This document shows, in pieces, positions 1 through 6,860 of a stretch of 13,547 bases of DNA; the first letter of the stretch is position 1; the number at the start of each line of letters is the position of its first letter. The notes under the pieces were generated by a model. The model did not search any database. It saw only the letters and a list, made by a program, of their open reading frames with translations, and was not told where the DNA came from. Location of the stretch: contig JAAZLM010000106.1 of NCBI GenBank assembly GCA_012799315.1, forward strand, positions 1 through 13,547, written 5' to 3'. The DNA is from Clostridiales bacterium (GTDB lineage Bacteria > Bacillota > Clostridia > Oscillospirales > Ruminococcaceae). The translations under genes and the position numbers were made by a program.

Positions 1-352
1 ATTCCTTAGATATATCCACATTTACTGAAATTTTATCAACTGTAATGCCTTTTTCCTCAAGTGCTTTAACAAGGGATGTTTCAAGATTAGTAGTAAAATG
101 TGACTTCAAATATGAATTCGCCCGCTCCTCTATCCTAGCATACTCAACACTCTCTACTAATTCATTATTTGCACTAACGGGTAGGGTAATATCCCCTCTT
201 GCAAAAGGCGATATTACGCCAAGTATGAATACCAGTGATACTAGTACTCTAATTTGCTTTTCATATGTGCCACTCGGTACCATCATTTTATATATCGCAA
301 GCCCGATTCCAGATAAACATAGAGTTGTAATCAGTTCTTTAAATGCGCCCAT
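1..352 (-). CDS. spoIIIAF: Stage III sporulation protein AF (N-terminal part, runs off the window)
   Basis: The frame starts with ATG at 352, preceded by AGGAAG about 8 bases upstream, and stays open to the window edge (117 codons). It begins MGAFKELITTLCLSGIGLAI, then reads KMMVPSGTYEKQIRVLVSLV and ILGVISPFARGD. That is two N-terminal membrane segments (about residues 5-22 and 35-50) followed by a hydrophilic part, the usual SpoIIIAF plan. In the family the soluble C-terminal domain faces the intermembrane space and is thought to assemble with the SpoIIIA-SpoIIQ channel between mother cell and forespore. The gene lies 28 bases after spoIIIAE in the conserved operon order, which supports the call strongly. 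The missing C-terminal part and the expected spoIIIAG and spoIIIAH would lie to the left. The identification rests on gene order and topology more than on diagnostic residues. Confidence 0.9.
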   Translation of the reverse strand, partial: MGAFKELITTLCLSGIGLAIYKMMVPSGTYEKQIRVLVSLVFILGVISPFARGDITLPVSANNELVESVEYARIEERANSYLKSHFTTNLETSLVKALEEKGITVDKISVNVDISKE

Positions 353-380
353 TATATACACTTCCTATCAATTTGCATTT

Positions 381-1517
381 CTATGTTGCCGTCTGTCCCG
401 TCATTAACATGATTGTTGTCGAGATTATTAGTAGTAGTGTTGTGCTAACTAATAATGCAATAATTATCGATAATGTCGCTGAGCAGCTTTTAAATAGGCT
501 CGATAATTTCGTTGTTCCGAATATGTCCGACACAATGCCCGCCACCGCAATTGCTCCTTTTATCATCACTACATATATTATCGTCGGCAACATCGTCATC
601 GCACCAGCGATTATCCCGAATCCGCCGATGCTGGCTTTTAATATCCCCATACTACCCTGCACCGTATTAAGTGCCTCGGACAATGCTCCTCCGACTACTG
701 GAACAAAAGCACTTATTGCGAATTTAGTTGCCTTGAGTGCAAGAGTGTCCGTAGCCGTCCCGACGAAACTTTGCACCGTTAAAAGACCAACGAAGATCGT
801 CATTATAATTCCAAGCCCCCACATTGTGATGCCTTTAATCGCATTGGCAAGGCTGATTAGGTTGAGCTCGGGCATTATTGAGCCGACTATTGACAATGCT
901 AGGAAGCTACCGATCATTGGAACGAATATTGTTGATGTCATCTGTGAGATCATTTGAGCGGCGCCGAAAAGAATCGTATTATATACAGTCGCCGATGTAA
1001 TATTACCGCCGACTGCTAATATGCTTGAGAAGATCGGCACATATAGTAACATGAAGTCGCTCCCATCGTGGAGTGTCTGCGTTGCCTGAAATATGCAATC
1101 ACCAATTTGTACGGTTAGGATCGTTGAAGATGCAACCACTCCCACAATGCCGAACGTATTGCTAAGACTTGATTTAGGCACTGTATCCTGCATACTTTCT
1201 AGCAGTGAACACAGTATCACGACACCAATTAACGATGCTAATAATCTTATTGGGAGGGTGATTCTATCCTTTGCCATCGTGAATATATCACTAATCAATT
1301 TATTCGGCGATAAAGACATTAAGCCCGATGAATCTTCCGCCGATATACTATTGTCACTTAAATAATCCCTCGCCTGCTCGGGCATTGTCTCCCTTAACTC
1401 GTCCATCCCCTCAATATCCTCGATATTGATCCCATCATTATACTGATCTGCTCCAGCGGTTAAGGGTAATGCCATATGTAATAAAAGTATCAAAAATATT
1501 GATAGTAGTTTCTTCAA
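381..1517 (-). CDS. spoIIIAE: Stage III sporulation protein AE, polytopic membrane protein
   Basis: A 378-residue protein, close to the usual length for the family. It has an N-terminal signal sequence (MKKLLSIFLILLLHMALPLT, probable cleavage near AGA-D), a short acidic segment at about 25-75, then a long series of hydrophobic helices from about residue 88 to the end. SpoIIIAE is a polytopic component of the mother-cell side of the SpoIIIA-SpoIIQ channel, needed for late forespore sigma-G activity; that is family knowledge. The start codon is TTG at 1517, with GGGGGAAG five bases upstream; no ATG of comparable quality lies nearby and the signal peptide begins at once. It follows spoIIIAD by 43 bases. 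The plus strand opposite is also open for long stretches, which reflects codon use of a hydrophobic gene and not a second gene. Confidence 0.95.
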   Translation of the reverse strand: MKKLLSIFLILLLHMALPLTAGADQYNDGINIEDIEGMDELRETMPEQARDYLSDNSISAEDSSGLMSLSPNKLISDIFTMAKDRITLPIRLLASLIGVVILCSLLESMQDTVPKSSLSNTFGIVGVVASSTILTVQIGDCIFQATQTLHDGSDFMLLYVPIFSSILAVGGNITSATVYNTILFGAAQMISQMTSTIFVPMIGSFLALSIVGSIMPELNLISLANAIKGITMWGLGIIMTIFVGLLTVQSFVGTATDTLALKATKFAISAFVPVVGGALSEALNTVQGSMGILKASIGGFGIIAGAMTMLPTIIYVVMIKGAIAVAGIVSDIFGTTKLSSLFKSCSATLSIIIALLVSTTLLLIISTTIMLMTGQTAT

Positions 1518-1560
1518 TTAAACTTCCCCCCATAAAAAGGCATCTTCTTCAGACAATAGT

Positions 1561-1950
1561 TCACATTTCAATTAGATTTGTTACGACATCGCCAAGTCGT
1601 GTGAAAAGTGGCAATGCCAATATTAGAATTGCGACCTTGCCCGCCAATTCAAGCTTCGCCGCTATGGCAGTCTCCCCCGCATCTTTACAACTATCGCAAG
1701 CTATCTGCGTTAGGTAGCATATTCCTAGTGATTTGAGGAGTATCGCCATAATTTCCCCACTTTGTTCAACACGTGATAGGAGCATTCTAATAGCATCAAA
1801 TATCGGAGATACATATGCCATCACAACAATGAGCATTGCTATCCCAGCGGCGATAGAGATGAACATACTATATTCTGGCTTATACTGTTTTAGGATAATA
1901 CTCATAACAGTAGCAACAATTGCTATTGCTATTAAGGCAGTAATATTCAT
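1561..1950 (-). CDS. spoIIIAD: Stage III sporulation protein AD
   Basis: At 129 residues it matches the family length almost exactly. It begins MNITALIAIAIVATVMSIIL and then carries the typical QYKPEYSMFISIAAG motif, which closely resembles known SpoIIIAD proteins. Three to four hydrophobic segments cover most of the protein. The stretch KSLGICYLTQIACDSCKDAGE at about 88-108 and the following ASKVELAGK-like segment (here AAKLELAGK) are family landmarks. It is a membrane component of the SpoIIIA channel. The ATG is preceded by GGAGGT five bases upstream. It lies 19 bases after spoIIIAC, so co-transcription and possibly translational coupling are likely. Confidence 0.96.
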   Translation of the reverse strand: MNITALIAIAIVATVMSIILKQYKPEYSMFISIAAGIAMLIVVMAYVSPIFDAIRMLLSRVEQSGEIMAILLKSLGICYLTQIACDSCKDAGETAIAAKLELAGKVAILILALPLFTRLGDVVTNLIEM

Positions 1951-1969
1951 TTTTACCTCCAGCTACTAT

Positions 1970-2167
1970 TCACCAAAGATTGAACATCGTTTTTATCGTT
2001 TCAAATAAGCTATTAATCTGCGTTATAATCATCATTAACACCACTATCAATCCTGCTAATGTTGTCATCATTGCTTGTTCCTCCCTACCGGAGCGGATAA
2101 GCAATTGGTTGAGGACTGCAACAATTATACCGATTGTAGCAATCTTGAAAATTAAGTCAACTTCCAT
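1970..2167 (-). CDS. spoIIIAC: Stage III sporulation protein AC
   Basis: A 65-residue protein with two membrane helices (about 4-20 and 33-52). It begins MEVDLIFKIATIGIIVAVLN and continues QLLIRSGREEQAMMTTLAGL. The loop motif GREEQAMMTTLAG between the helices is characteristic of SpoIIIAC. Family length is 65-68 residues, so it is complete. The ATG at 2167 has GAAAGGA about ten bases upstream. It sits between spoIIIAB (38-base gap) and spoIIIAD (19-base gap) in the canonical order. In the family it is an integral membrane part of the mother-cell channel complex and related in sequence to SpoIIIAD. Confidence 0.95.
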   Translation of the reverse strand: MEVDLIFKIATIGIIVAVLNQLLIRSGREEQAMMTTLAGLIVVLMMIITQINSLFETIKTMFNLW

Positions 2168-2205
2168 TCTGCGCCATTCCTTTCAACACATAGTATTAAT
2201 TCTCA

Positions 2206-2718
2206 TTAAATCAATATTATCGCTATACCAACCCCGATTAGGGCGCCTAGATTGCGATACATTTTGCCCTTACTATGCTTTTCATCAATTGCTGATGCTA
2301 GACTGCGTGATAACATATCACGGTATAACGATAATGTGCTGATTTGTCCATCTATATCACTTTTGCCAAGCTCATTCCCCACCGATATTAGTATTTTAAT
2401 ATCATCGTCTTTTAAGCTACTTTGATCTTTACATGAGCGAATGGCATTGCTCCAAGCGACAGAGAAGTCCCTCTCCTCTTCTATATGTTGGCAAAGTTTG
2501 CCTATGAACCGCAGTGGCTCAAGCCCTTTACTTGATTCTAGCGCATTCGCAAGTTCATATACCGGCAATGCCCTGTACCTGATTTGCAGCGATAATTCTT
2601 CTATCATTGCGATTGCCGCCTCAAGCTCTCGCACTCTCCTGCTCAACCTCAACGAAAGCAAAATTCCTATCAGCGTCCCCGCAAGAATTATCAAGCTGAC
2701 TCCTATTACTTTTGTCAT
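2206..2718 (-). CDS. spoIIIAB: Stage III sporulation protein AB
   Basis: A 170-residue protein with an N-terminal hydrophobic helix (about 4-23), a central soluble helical domain and a C-terminal hydrophobic helix (about 155-170). This is the SpoIIIAB/type II secretion GspF-like plan. It begins MTKVIGVSLIILAGTLIGIL, the soluble part contains RELEAAIAMIEELSLQIRY, and the family motif GNELGKSDIDGQ lies at about 114-125. The ATG at 2718 has AAGGTGG in good position. That start lies 98 bases inside the end of spoIIIAA in a different frame. The N-terminal helix is conserved in the family, so a shorter start is unlikely and the overlap looks real. It is thought to act with the SpoIIIAA ATPase in assembling the channel. 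Confidence 0.95.
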   Translation of the reverse strand: MTKVIGVSLIILAGTLIGILLSLRLSRRVRELEAAIAMIEELSLQIRYRALPVYELANALESSKGLEPLRFIGKLCQHIEEERDFSVAWSNAIRSCKDQSSLKDDDIKILISVGNELGKSDIDGQISTLSLYRDMLSRSLASAIDEKHSKGKMYRNLGALIGVGIAIILI

Positions 2719-3628
2719 TATACGTAACCACCTTAATCCTTGATTTTATTTTTCCTATATTCGCACCATTATCAAGTAGAATAATTTCCGTAAACACTCC
2801 ACTTTCAATTAATTTCATTATATGTTTCCTTTGATAGAGTTCATCGATGCTCCCCGCATGCGCCGATGCGATTATGTTGACACCTGAATTGACACTGGAC
2901 ATTAGTTCATTGCATTCTTCTTCATTGCCAATTTCGTCGCACACGATTACTTGCGGCGACATTACCCGAATCGCTGTTAATATGCCAATTGCCTTTGGGT
3001 AGCCGTCGAACACATCGCTGAATCTACCTATATCATTTTGTGGCTCGCCACGGTATACAGCCGCTATCTCGCCACGTTCATCAATTATCGATAGCTTGTA
3101 AATTCCGCCCAACTGCCTGCATATATCACGCAAAATTGTCGTCTTACCGCATGTTGGTGGCCCGACTAATAAAAGTCCCTTTATTCCCGATGCTAGTGAT
3201 TCTTTCATTATTCTATCTGCACTACCGATCACTTGTCTAGCTATCCTAATATTGAGTCCCGATATATCTTTTATCGTTTCAACTCCACCGCACTTGATAA
3301 TAGCCGATGCACTAATTCCTACTCTGTGCCCACCTTTTACCGTTATGTAGCTTTGCGCAAGCTCCTTTTGATAACTGTGAAAGGAATACTCGCATATGTA
3401 ATTGAAGCATTCATCAATATCATTGCTATCTATTACTATGTTCTGCACTGACGCAAATTCACTAATATCATATTCACTACCCTTAATGCAAATTGAGGGG
3501 GCACGTCCTATCCGAATTCGAACCTCTTGCACTTCATTTTTAATAGAAGGGGGAATCCCGATAATCTGCTTTCTTACTCTTGCCGGAATATAATTTATCG
3601 CTTGTTCGAATGGTGATAATTTTATCAT
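2621..3628 (-). CDS. spoIIIAA: Stage III sporulation protein AA, secretion-type ATPase
   Basis: A 335-residue AAA/secretion ATPase of the SpoIIIAA family. The N-terminal domain contains EVRIRIGRAPSICIKG (about 35-50) and the family landmark VKGGHRVGI (about 97-105). The Walker A motif is GPPTCGKTT (156-164), Walker B is VIVCDEIG (227-234), and a conserved SAHAG follows at 255-259. It powers or assembles the SpoIIIA channel from the mother-cell cytoplasm; this is family knowledge. The ATG at 3628 has GGTGGAG just upstream. It is first in the operon, with a sigma-E-like promoter ahead of it. The C-terminal 33 codons or so (residues after about 302, low in recognisable motif) overlap spoIIIAB, making the protein somewhat longer than the B. 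subtilis homologue. Confidence 0.96.
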   Translation of the reverse strand: MIKLSPFEQAINYIPARVRKQIIGIPPSIKNEVQEVRIRIGRAPSICIKGSEYDISEFASVQNIVIDSNDIDECFNYICEYSFHSYQKELAQSYITVKGGHRVGISASAIIKCGGVETIKDISGLNIRIARQVIGSADRIMKESLASGIKGLLLVGPPTCGKTTILRDICRQLGGIYKLSIIDERGEIAAVYRGEPQNDIGRFSDVFDGYPKAIGILTAIRVMSPQVIVCDEIGNEEECNELMSSVNSGVNIIASAHAGSIDELYQRKHIMKLIESGVFTEIILLDNGANIGKIKSRIKVVTYNDKSNRSQLDNSCGDADRNFAFVEVEQESARA

Positions 3629-3655
3629 CTACTCCACCTGCCTTTCTAAAATATA

Positions 3656-3683
3656 TGCATGCTTGTACTGGCTTAGAACATTT
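3656..3683 (-). promoter_or_regulatory. Candidate sigma-E promoter of the spoIIIA operon
   Basis: On the minus strand AAATGTT (3683-3677) and CATGCA (3661-3656) are separated by 15 bases. They match the B. subtilis sigma-E consensus (KMATATT, 14-15 bases, CATACA) at nearly all positions. Transcription would start near 3648, giving a leader of about 20 bases that includes the spoIIIAA ribosome binding site. spoIIIA is a known sigma-E-dependent operon, so a promoter of this type is expected here. The match was found by eye and the spacing assumed from B. subtilis. Confidence 0.5.
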
Positions 3684-3767
3684 TTCATGGTGAATTTTAG
3701 TGCCGAACTTTGTTCATTCATATTTTGACGAATATTGTGCTTTTATGTAGAAAATATCATTTAATTG

Positions 3768-3776
3768 TGTTATAAT
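3768..3776 (+). promoter_or_regulatory. Extended -10 promoter for the triple-HhH gene
   Basis: TGT followed by a perfect TATAAT (3771-3776) forms an extended -10 element 47 bases ahead of the ATG at 3823. No good TTGACA-like -35 lies 16-18 bases upstream, as is common for extended -10 promoters. It points away from spoIIIA, so the two transcripts diverge from a 194-base intergenic region. Confidence 0.5.
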
Positions 3777-3822
3777 GTAAGTGTTTTAATATTTCTACAT
3801 TAGTAGTTATGGTGGTGAATAT

Positions 3823-4941
3823 ATGGATGATTTTATTATTACTGATACCGTCGATATAATAGACGACTATAATGGTGGGGGTATCCCTAAAAATTCTAGT
3901 AATGCTGTTCATAAGGGGATGAAATTCTATATTTTCATCCTGATATACTGCTTTATTGCGGTAGCGCTCATCATTCTATATAATGTGAGGACATCACCTA
4001 TTCTAGCTGGCGCCACGGTTAACTACATTGAATCATCTGATAATTCTGAAATCAATGTAACTACATCGACTGACGGTATCGATCCATATGTAAATATTAA
4101 TACTGCTACTGAGGAGGAACTCATGGCATTGAACGGCATCGGTGAAGAACTAGCTGCACGGATAATTTCTTATCGTGAAGAGTTCGGCCATTTTAAATGC
4201 ATCGATGATATTAAGAATGTCAAGGGCATCGGCGAAAAGCTATTTGATAAGATTAAGCAATTCATATATGTCGACTATATTCCCGGCAGCGATTCAAACA
4301 CGGCAACATATTCATCGTCAATTACTGTTGCTACTACAATTACTGCCGGTGGAATCACCTCTTTCCCCATCGATATCAATACCGCTACAAAAGAAGAATT
4401 GACACTGCTAAAAGGAATTGGCGGTGTGCTCGCTGATCGTATTATAGACTACCGTGAGAACATTGCGCCATTCGGCGATGAGGCTGATATTATGAATGTA
4501 AGTGGCATTGGCAAGGCAACTTATAAGAATATCAAGCGCTATATTTTCGTAAGCAACGAATATCGAACTAATCCAATAAGCACAACTACTACAACGCAAA
4601 CATCATCTGCGAACCATCATGAGGAGGAAAACAGCACATATACGGCAATGACAACTACAACTACACCACGAATTGGCTCTATTGAAATCAACACCGCAAC
4701 GTATTCGCAGCTAATGACAATACCGCATATGACGGATGAAATTGCAAGAGGCATCCTATTCCATGTTGAGAACGCCTTTTTCTTCAATACAATTGAGGAA
4801 CTATTACTTATCCCAGGAGTGGGCAATGATAGGTATAATAAAATTCATATGTACTTCTATATAGATACGAAATATGCTGAAGAATTCTCTAAGCAACAGG
4901 ATGCAAATGATATTCTCGATAGGGAGCAGCATGGCGATTAA
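3823..4941 (+). CDS. Membrane-anchored protein with three tandem ComEA-type helix-hairpin-helix domains
   Basis: A 372-residue protein with a cytoplasmic acidic N-terminus (1-33), one membrane helix (about 35-53) and an external part with three similar domains. They start at about 90 (VNINTATEEELMALNGIGEE), 183 (IDINTATKEELTLLKGIGGV) and 287 (IEINTATYSQLMTIPHMTDE). Each begins with the INTAT motif and ends with a second hairpin: VKGIGEK, VSGIGKA and IPGVGND. The linkers are Thr/Ser-rich (about 156-178 and 252-283). The third domain has lost the first GIG hairpin (PHMTDE), so it may bind DNA poorly or serve another role. ComEA binds incoming double-stranded DNA at the cell surface during natural transformation, but usually has about 200 residues and one such domain. 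The ATG has GGTGG seven bases upstream. No comEC or other competence gene is nearby. The family is clear; a role in DNA uptake is inference. Confidence 0.85.
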   Translation: MDDFIITDTVDIIDDYNGGGIPKNSSNAVHKGMKFYIFILIYCFIAVALIILYNVRTSPILAGATVNYIESSDNSEINVTTSTDGIDPYVNINTATEEELMALNGIGEELAARIISYREEFGHFKCIDDIKNVKGIGEKLFDKIKQFIYVDYIPGSDSNTATYSSSITVATTITAGGITSFPIDINTATKEELTLLKGIGGVLADRIIDYRENIAPFGDEADIMNVSGIGKATYKNIKRYIFVSNEYRTNPISTTTTTQTSSANHHEEENSTYTAMTTTTTPRIGSIEINTATYSQLMTIPHMTDEIARGILFHVENAFFFNTIEELLLIPGVGNDRYNKIHMYFYIDTKYAEEFSKQQDANDILDREQHGD

Positions 4942-4953
4942 CTTAAATGTAAA

Positions 4954-4990
4954 AATCCCACTATGTGATATGTATTCACATAGTGGGATT
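4954..4990 (-). terminator. Terminator of the MarR-ABC operon, shared with the convergent gene
   Basis: A perfect 15-base inverted repeat (AATCCCACTATGTGA at 4954-4968, TCACATAGTGGGATT at 4976-4990) with a 7-base loop. Read on the minus strand the stem ends in ATTTTTA, a good Rho-independent terminator 20 bases after the ABC stop codon. On the plus strand the following bases (AATATTTCT) are only weakly T-rich, but the stem probably also ends the triple-HhH transcript 12 bases after its stop. Confidence 0.85.
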
Positions 4991-5009
4991 AATATTTCTA
5001 ATATTCGAT

Positions 5010-6860
5010 TTATACGGCATTGCCTTGGAATTGGCTATTATATAAAGAAGCATAAAATCCATCTAACTCAATCAATTCATCGTGACTGCCCTGCTCAACT
5101 ATATCGCCATCACGCATTACAAGTATAATATCTGCATCACGGATCGTCGATAATCTATGCGCTATTATGAAGCTTGTTCTACCCTTCATTAAATTGTCCA
5201 TAGCACGTTGGATACGCAGCTCCGTTCTTGTATCAACGGAGCTTGTCGCTTCGTCAAGGATTAGTATGCGAGGATTTGTGAGCACTGCTCTTGCAATTGT
5301 CATCAATTGCTTCTGCCCTCCTGAGATATTGCTTGCCTCCTCGTTAATCTCCATATCATACCCGTCTGGATTCGTTCTTATGAAATGATCGGCATAGGCG
5401 ACCTTCGCCGCATTGCAAACTTCCTCATCGGTCGCATTGAGATTACCGTATGCAATGTTTTCTTTAATTGTACCGCCAAATAGCCAAGTGTCCTGCAATA
5501 CCATGCCGAACATTGCTCTTAGATCTGCTCGGCGCATATCACGTATATCTACACCGTCAACAAGAATTGCACCATCATCAACATCGTAAAACCTCATTAG
5601 CAAGTTAATTAGTGTTGTCTTGCCCGCTCCAGTCGGGCCGACTATCGCCACTCGTTGCCCCGACTTTACTTTTATAGAAACATTGTTGATTATTGTTCTA
5701 TTCTTATCATAACCGAATTTGATATTTCTGAATTCGACATTGCCTTTTGCATTTTCTACTAGGATTGGCGACTGGGGATCCTCCGGTTCTTCGTCCTGTT
5801 CAAGGAATTCAAACACTCTTTCCGCTGCCGCCATTGTCGATTGGAGCACATTGGCGATATTTGCAGTTTGAGTTATGGGCTGATTGAACTGGCGAATATA
5901 TACGATGAATGCTGCAATTTCACCCACGCCGATAACTCTCTTTATAGCGAGCCATCCACCGACGATACTGACTGCAACATAGCCAAGATTCCCTACGAAA
6001 CGCACTACCGGCATTATCAACCCAGATAGGAAGTTCGCCTTCCATCCACTGTCGAATAATTTATCGTTAACTTCGTTAAATGCCGATATTGATTCTTCTT
6101 CCATGTTGAAGGCTTTGACAATATTGTGCGACGAATACATTTCCTCAACATAACCATTGATCTCGCCAAGAGTTTCCTGCTGAGCCTTAAAGTGCTTTTG
6201 CGATTTATTTACAATGACTCTAACAAAAAACAATGATAGTGGCACTGTTAATAATGCAATTAAAGTCATTAAAGGGCTGACGATTATCATCATTGTTAGT
6301 ATGCCTACAATGGTGATTACCGATGTTATAAGTTGGGTGAAAATCTGCTGCATTGAGTTGCTGACGGTGTCAACATCGTTTGTAATGCGGCTGAGTGTAT
6401 CTCCGTGTGGATTCGAATCAAAGTACCTTAGTGGAATTTTGTTTATCTTATTTGCAATATTCTGACGCATTTCAAATGAAATTTTCTGCGCTATATCAAC
6501 TGTAATATAGCCCTGTAAAAAAGTGAATAGCGCACTTAATAGATATATGACTATTAATGTAGAGATTACTTTGCCGATAAATCCAAATTCAATGTTTGTC
6601 GCATTCTCGACGCTTTGCTGTATGCTATTCGTCACTTTTATTTGCATGAATGGCCCGGCGAGCGAAAACACTGTGCCCAGCATCGCAAATACCCCCACTA
6701 TTAGAAGTAGCAATATATACGGGCGAATATATGAAAGAAGTTTTCTAAACGTTCCTTTAAAATCCTTAGCTTTCGCACCGGGCATCATTGCCATTGGCCC
6801 TCCCCCGCCCGGCCCAGGCGATGGCCTGCGTGGTCGGTTATTGTTTTTATTTTCGTTCAT
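5010..6860 (-). CDS. ABC exporter half-transporter, catalytically canonical subunit of a heterodimer
   Basis: A 616-residue fused permease-ATPase of the ABCB-like multidrug exporter type. The N-terminus is a Pro/Gly-rich tail (about 8-27, PRRPSPGPGGGGPMAMMPG), seen in the LmrD/BmrD-like partners. A six-helix membrane domain covers about 45-330 and an ATPase domain about 370-605. The ATPase shows Walker A GPTGAGKTT (408-416), Q-loop Q456, signature ISGGQ (512-516), Walker B ILILDE with catalytic E537, D-loop SSVD and H-loop H568. All catalytic residues are standard. It overlaps the upstream half-transporter by 14 bases, with GAGGAG just before its ATG, so the two are translated together. This fits a heterodimer in which this subunit provides the working ATPase site. 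Substrate is unknown; drugs, antimicrobial peptides or lipids are possible. The MarR gene at the head of the operon favours toxic-compound export. Confidence 0.93.
   Translation of the reverse strand: MNENKNNNRPRRPSPGPGGGGPMAMMPGAKAKDFKGTFRKLLSYIRPYILLLLIVGVFAMLGTVFSLAGPFMQIKVTNSIQQSVENATNIEFGFIGKVISTLIVIYLLSALFTFLQGYITVDIAQKISFEMRQNIANKINKIPLRYFDSNPHGDTLSRITNDVDTVSNSMQQIFTQLITSVITIVGILTMMIIVSPLMTLIALLTVPLSLFFVRVIVNKSQKHFKAQQETLGEINGYVEEMYSSHNIVKAFNMEEESISAFNEVNDKLFDSGWKANFLSGLIMPVVRFVGNLGYVAVSIVGGWLAIKRVIGVGEIAAFIVYIRQFNQPITQTANIANVLQSTMAAAERVFEFLEQDEEPEDPQSPILVENAKGNVEFRNIKFGYDKNRTIINNVSIKVKSGQRVAIVGPTGAGKTTLINLLMRFYDVDDGAILVDGVDIRDMRRADLRAMFGMVLQDTWLFGGTIKENIAYGNLNATDEEVCNAAKVAYADHFIRTNPDGYDMEINEEASNISGGQKQLMTIARAVLTNPRILILDEATSSVDTRTELRIQRAMDNLMKGRTSFIIAHRLSTIRDADIILVMRDGDIVEQGSHDELIELDGFYASLYNSQFQGNAV

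Noticed and set aside
343..957. A 204-codon open frame on the plus strand opposite spoIIIAE
   Set aside because: It is the antisense of a hydrophobic gene with regular codon use, has no ribosome binding site, and its sequence resembles no protein family; spoIIIAE on the other strand is certain.
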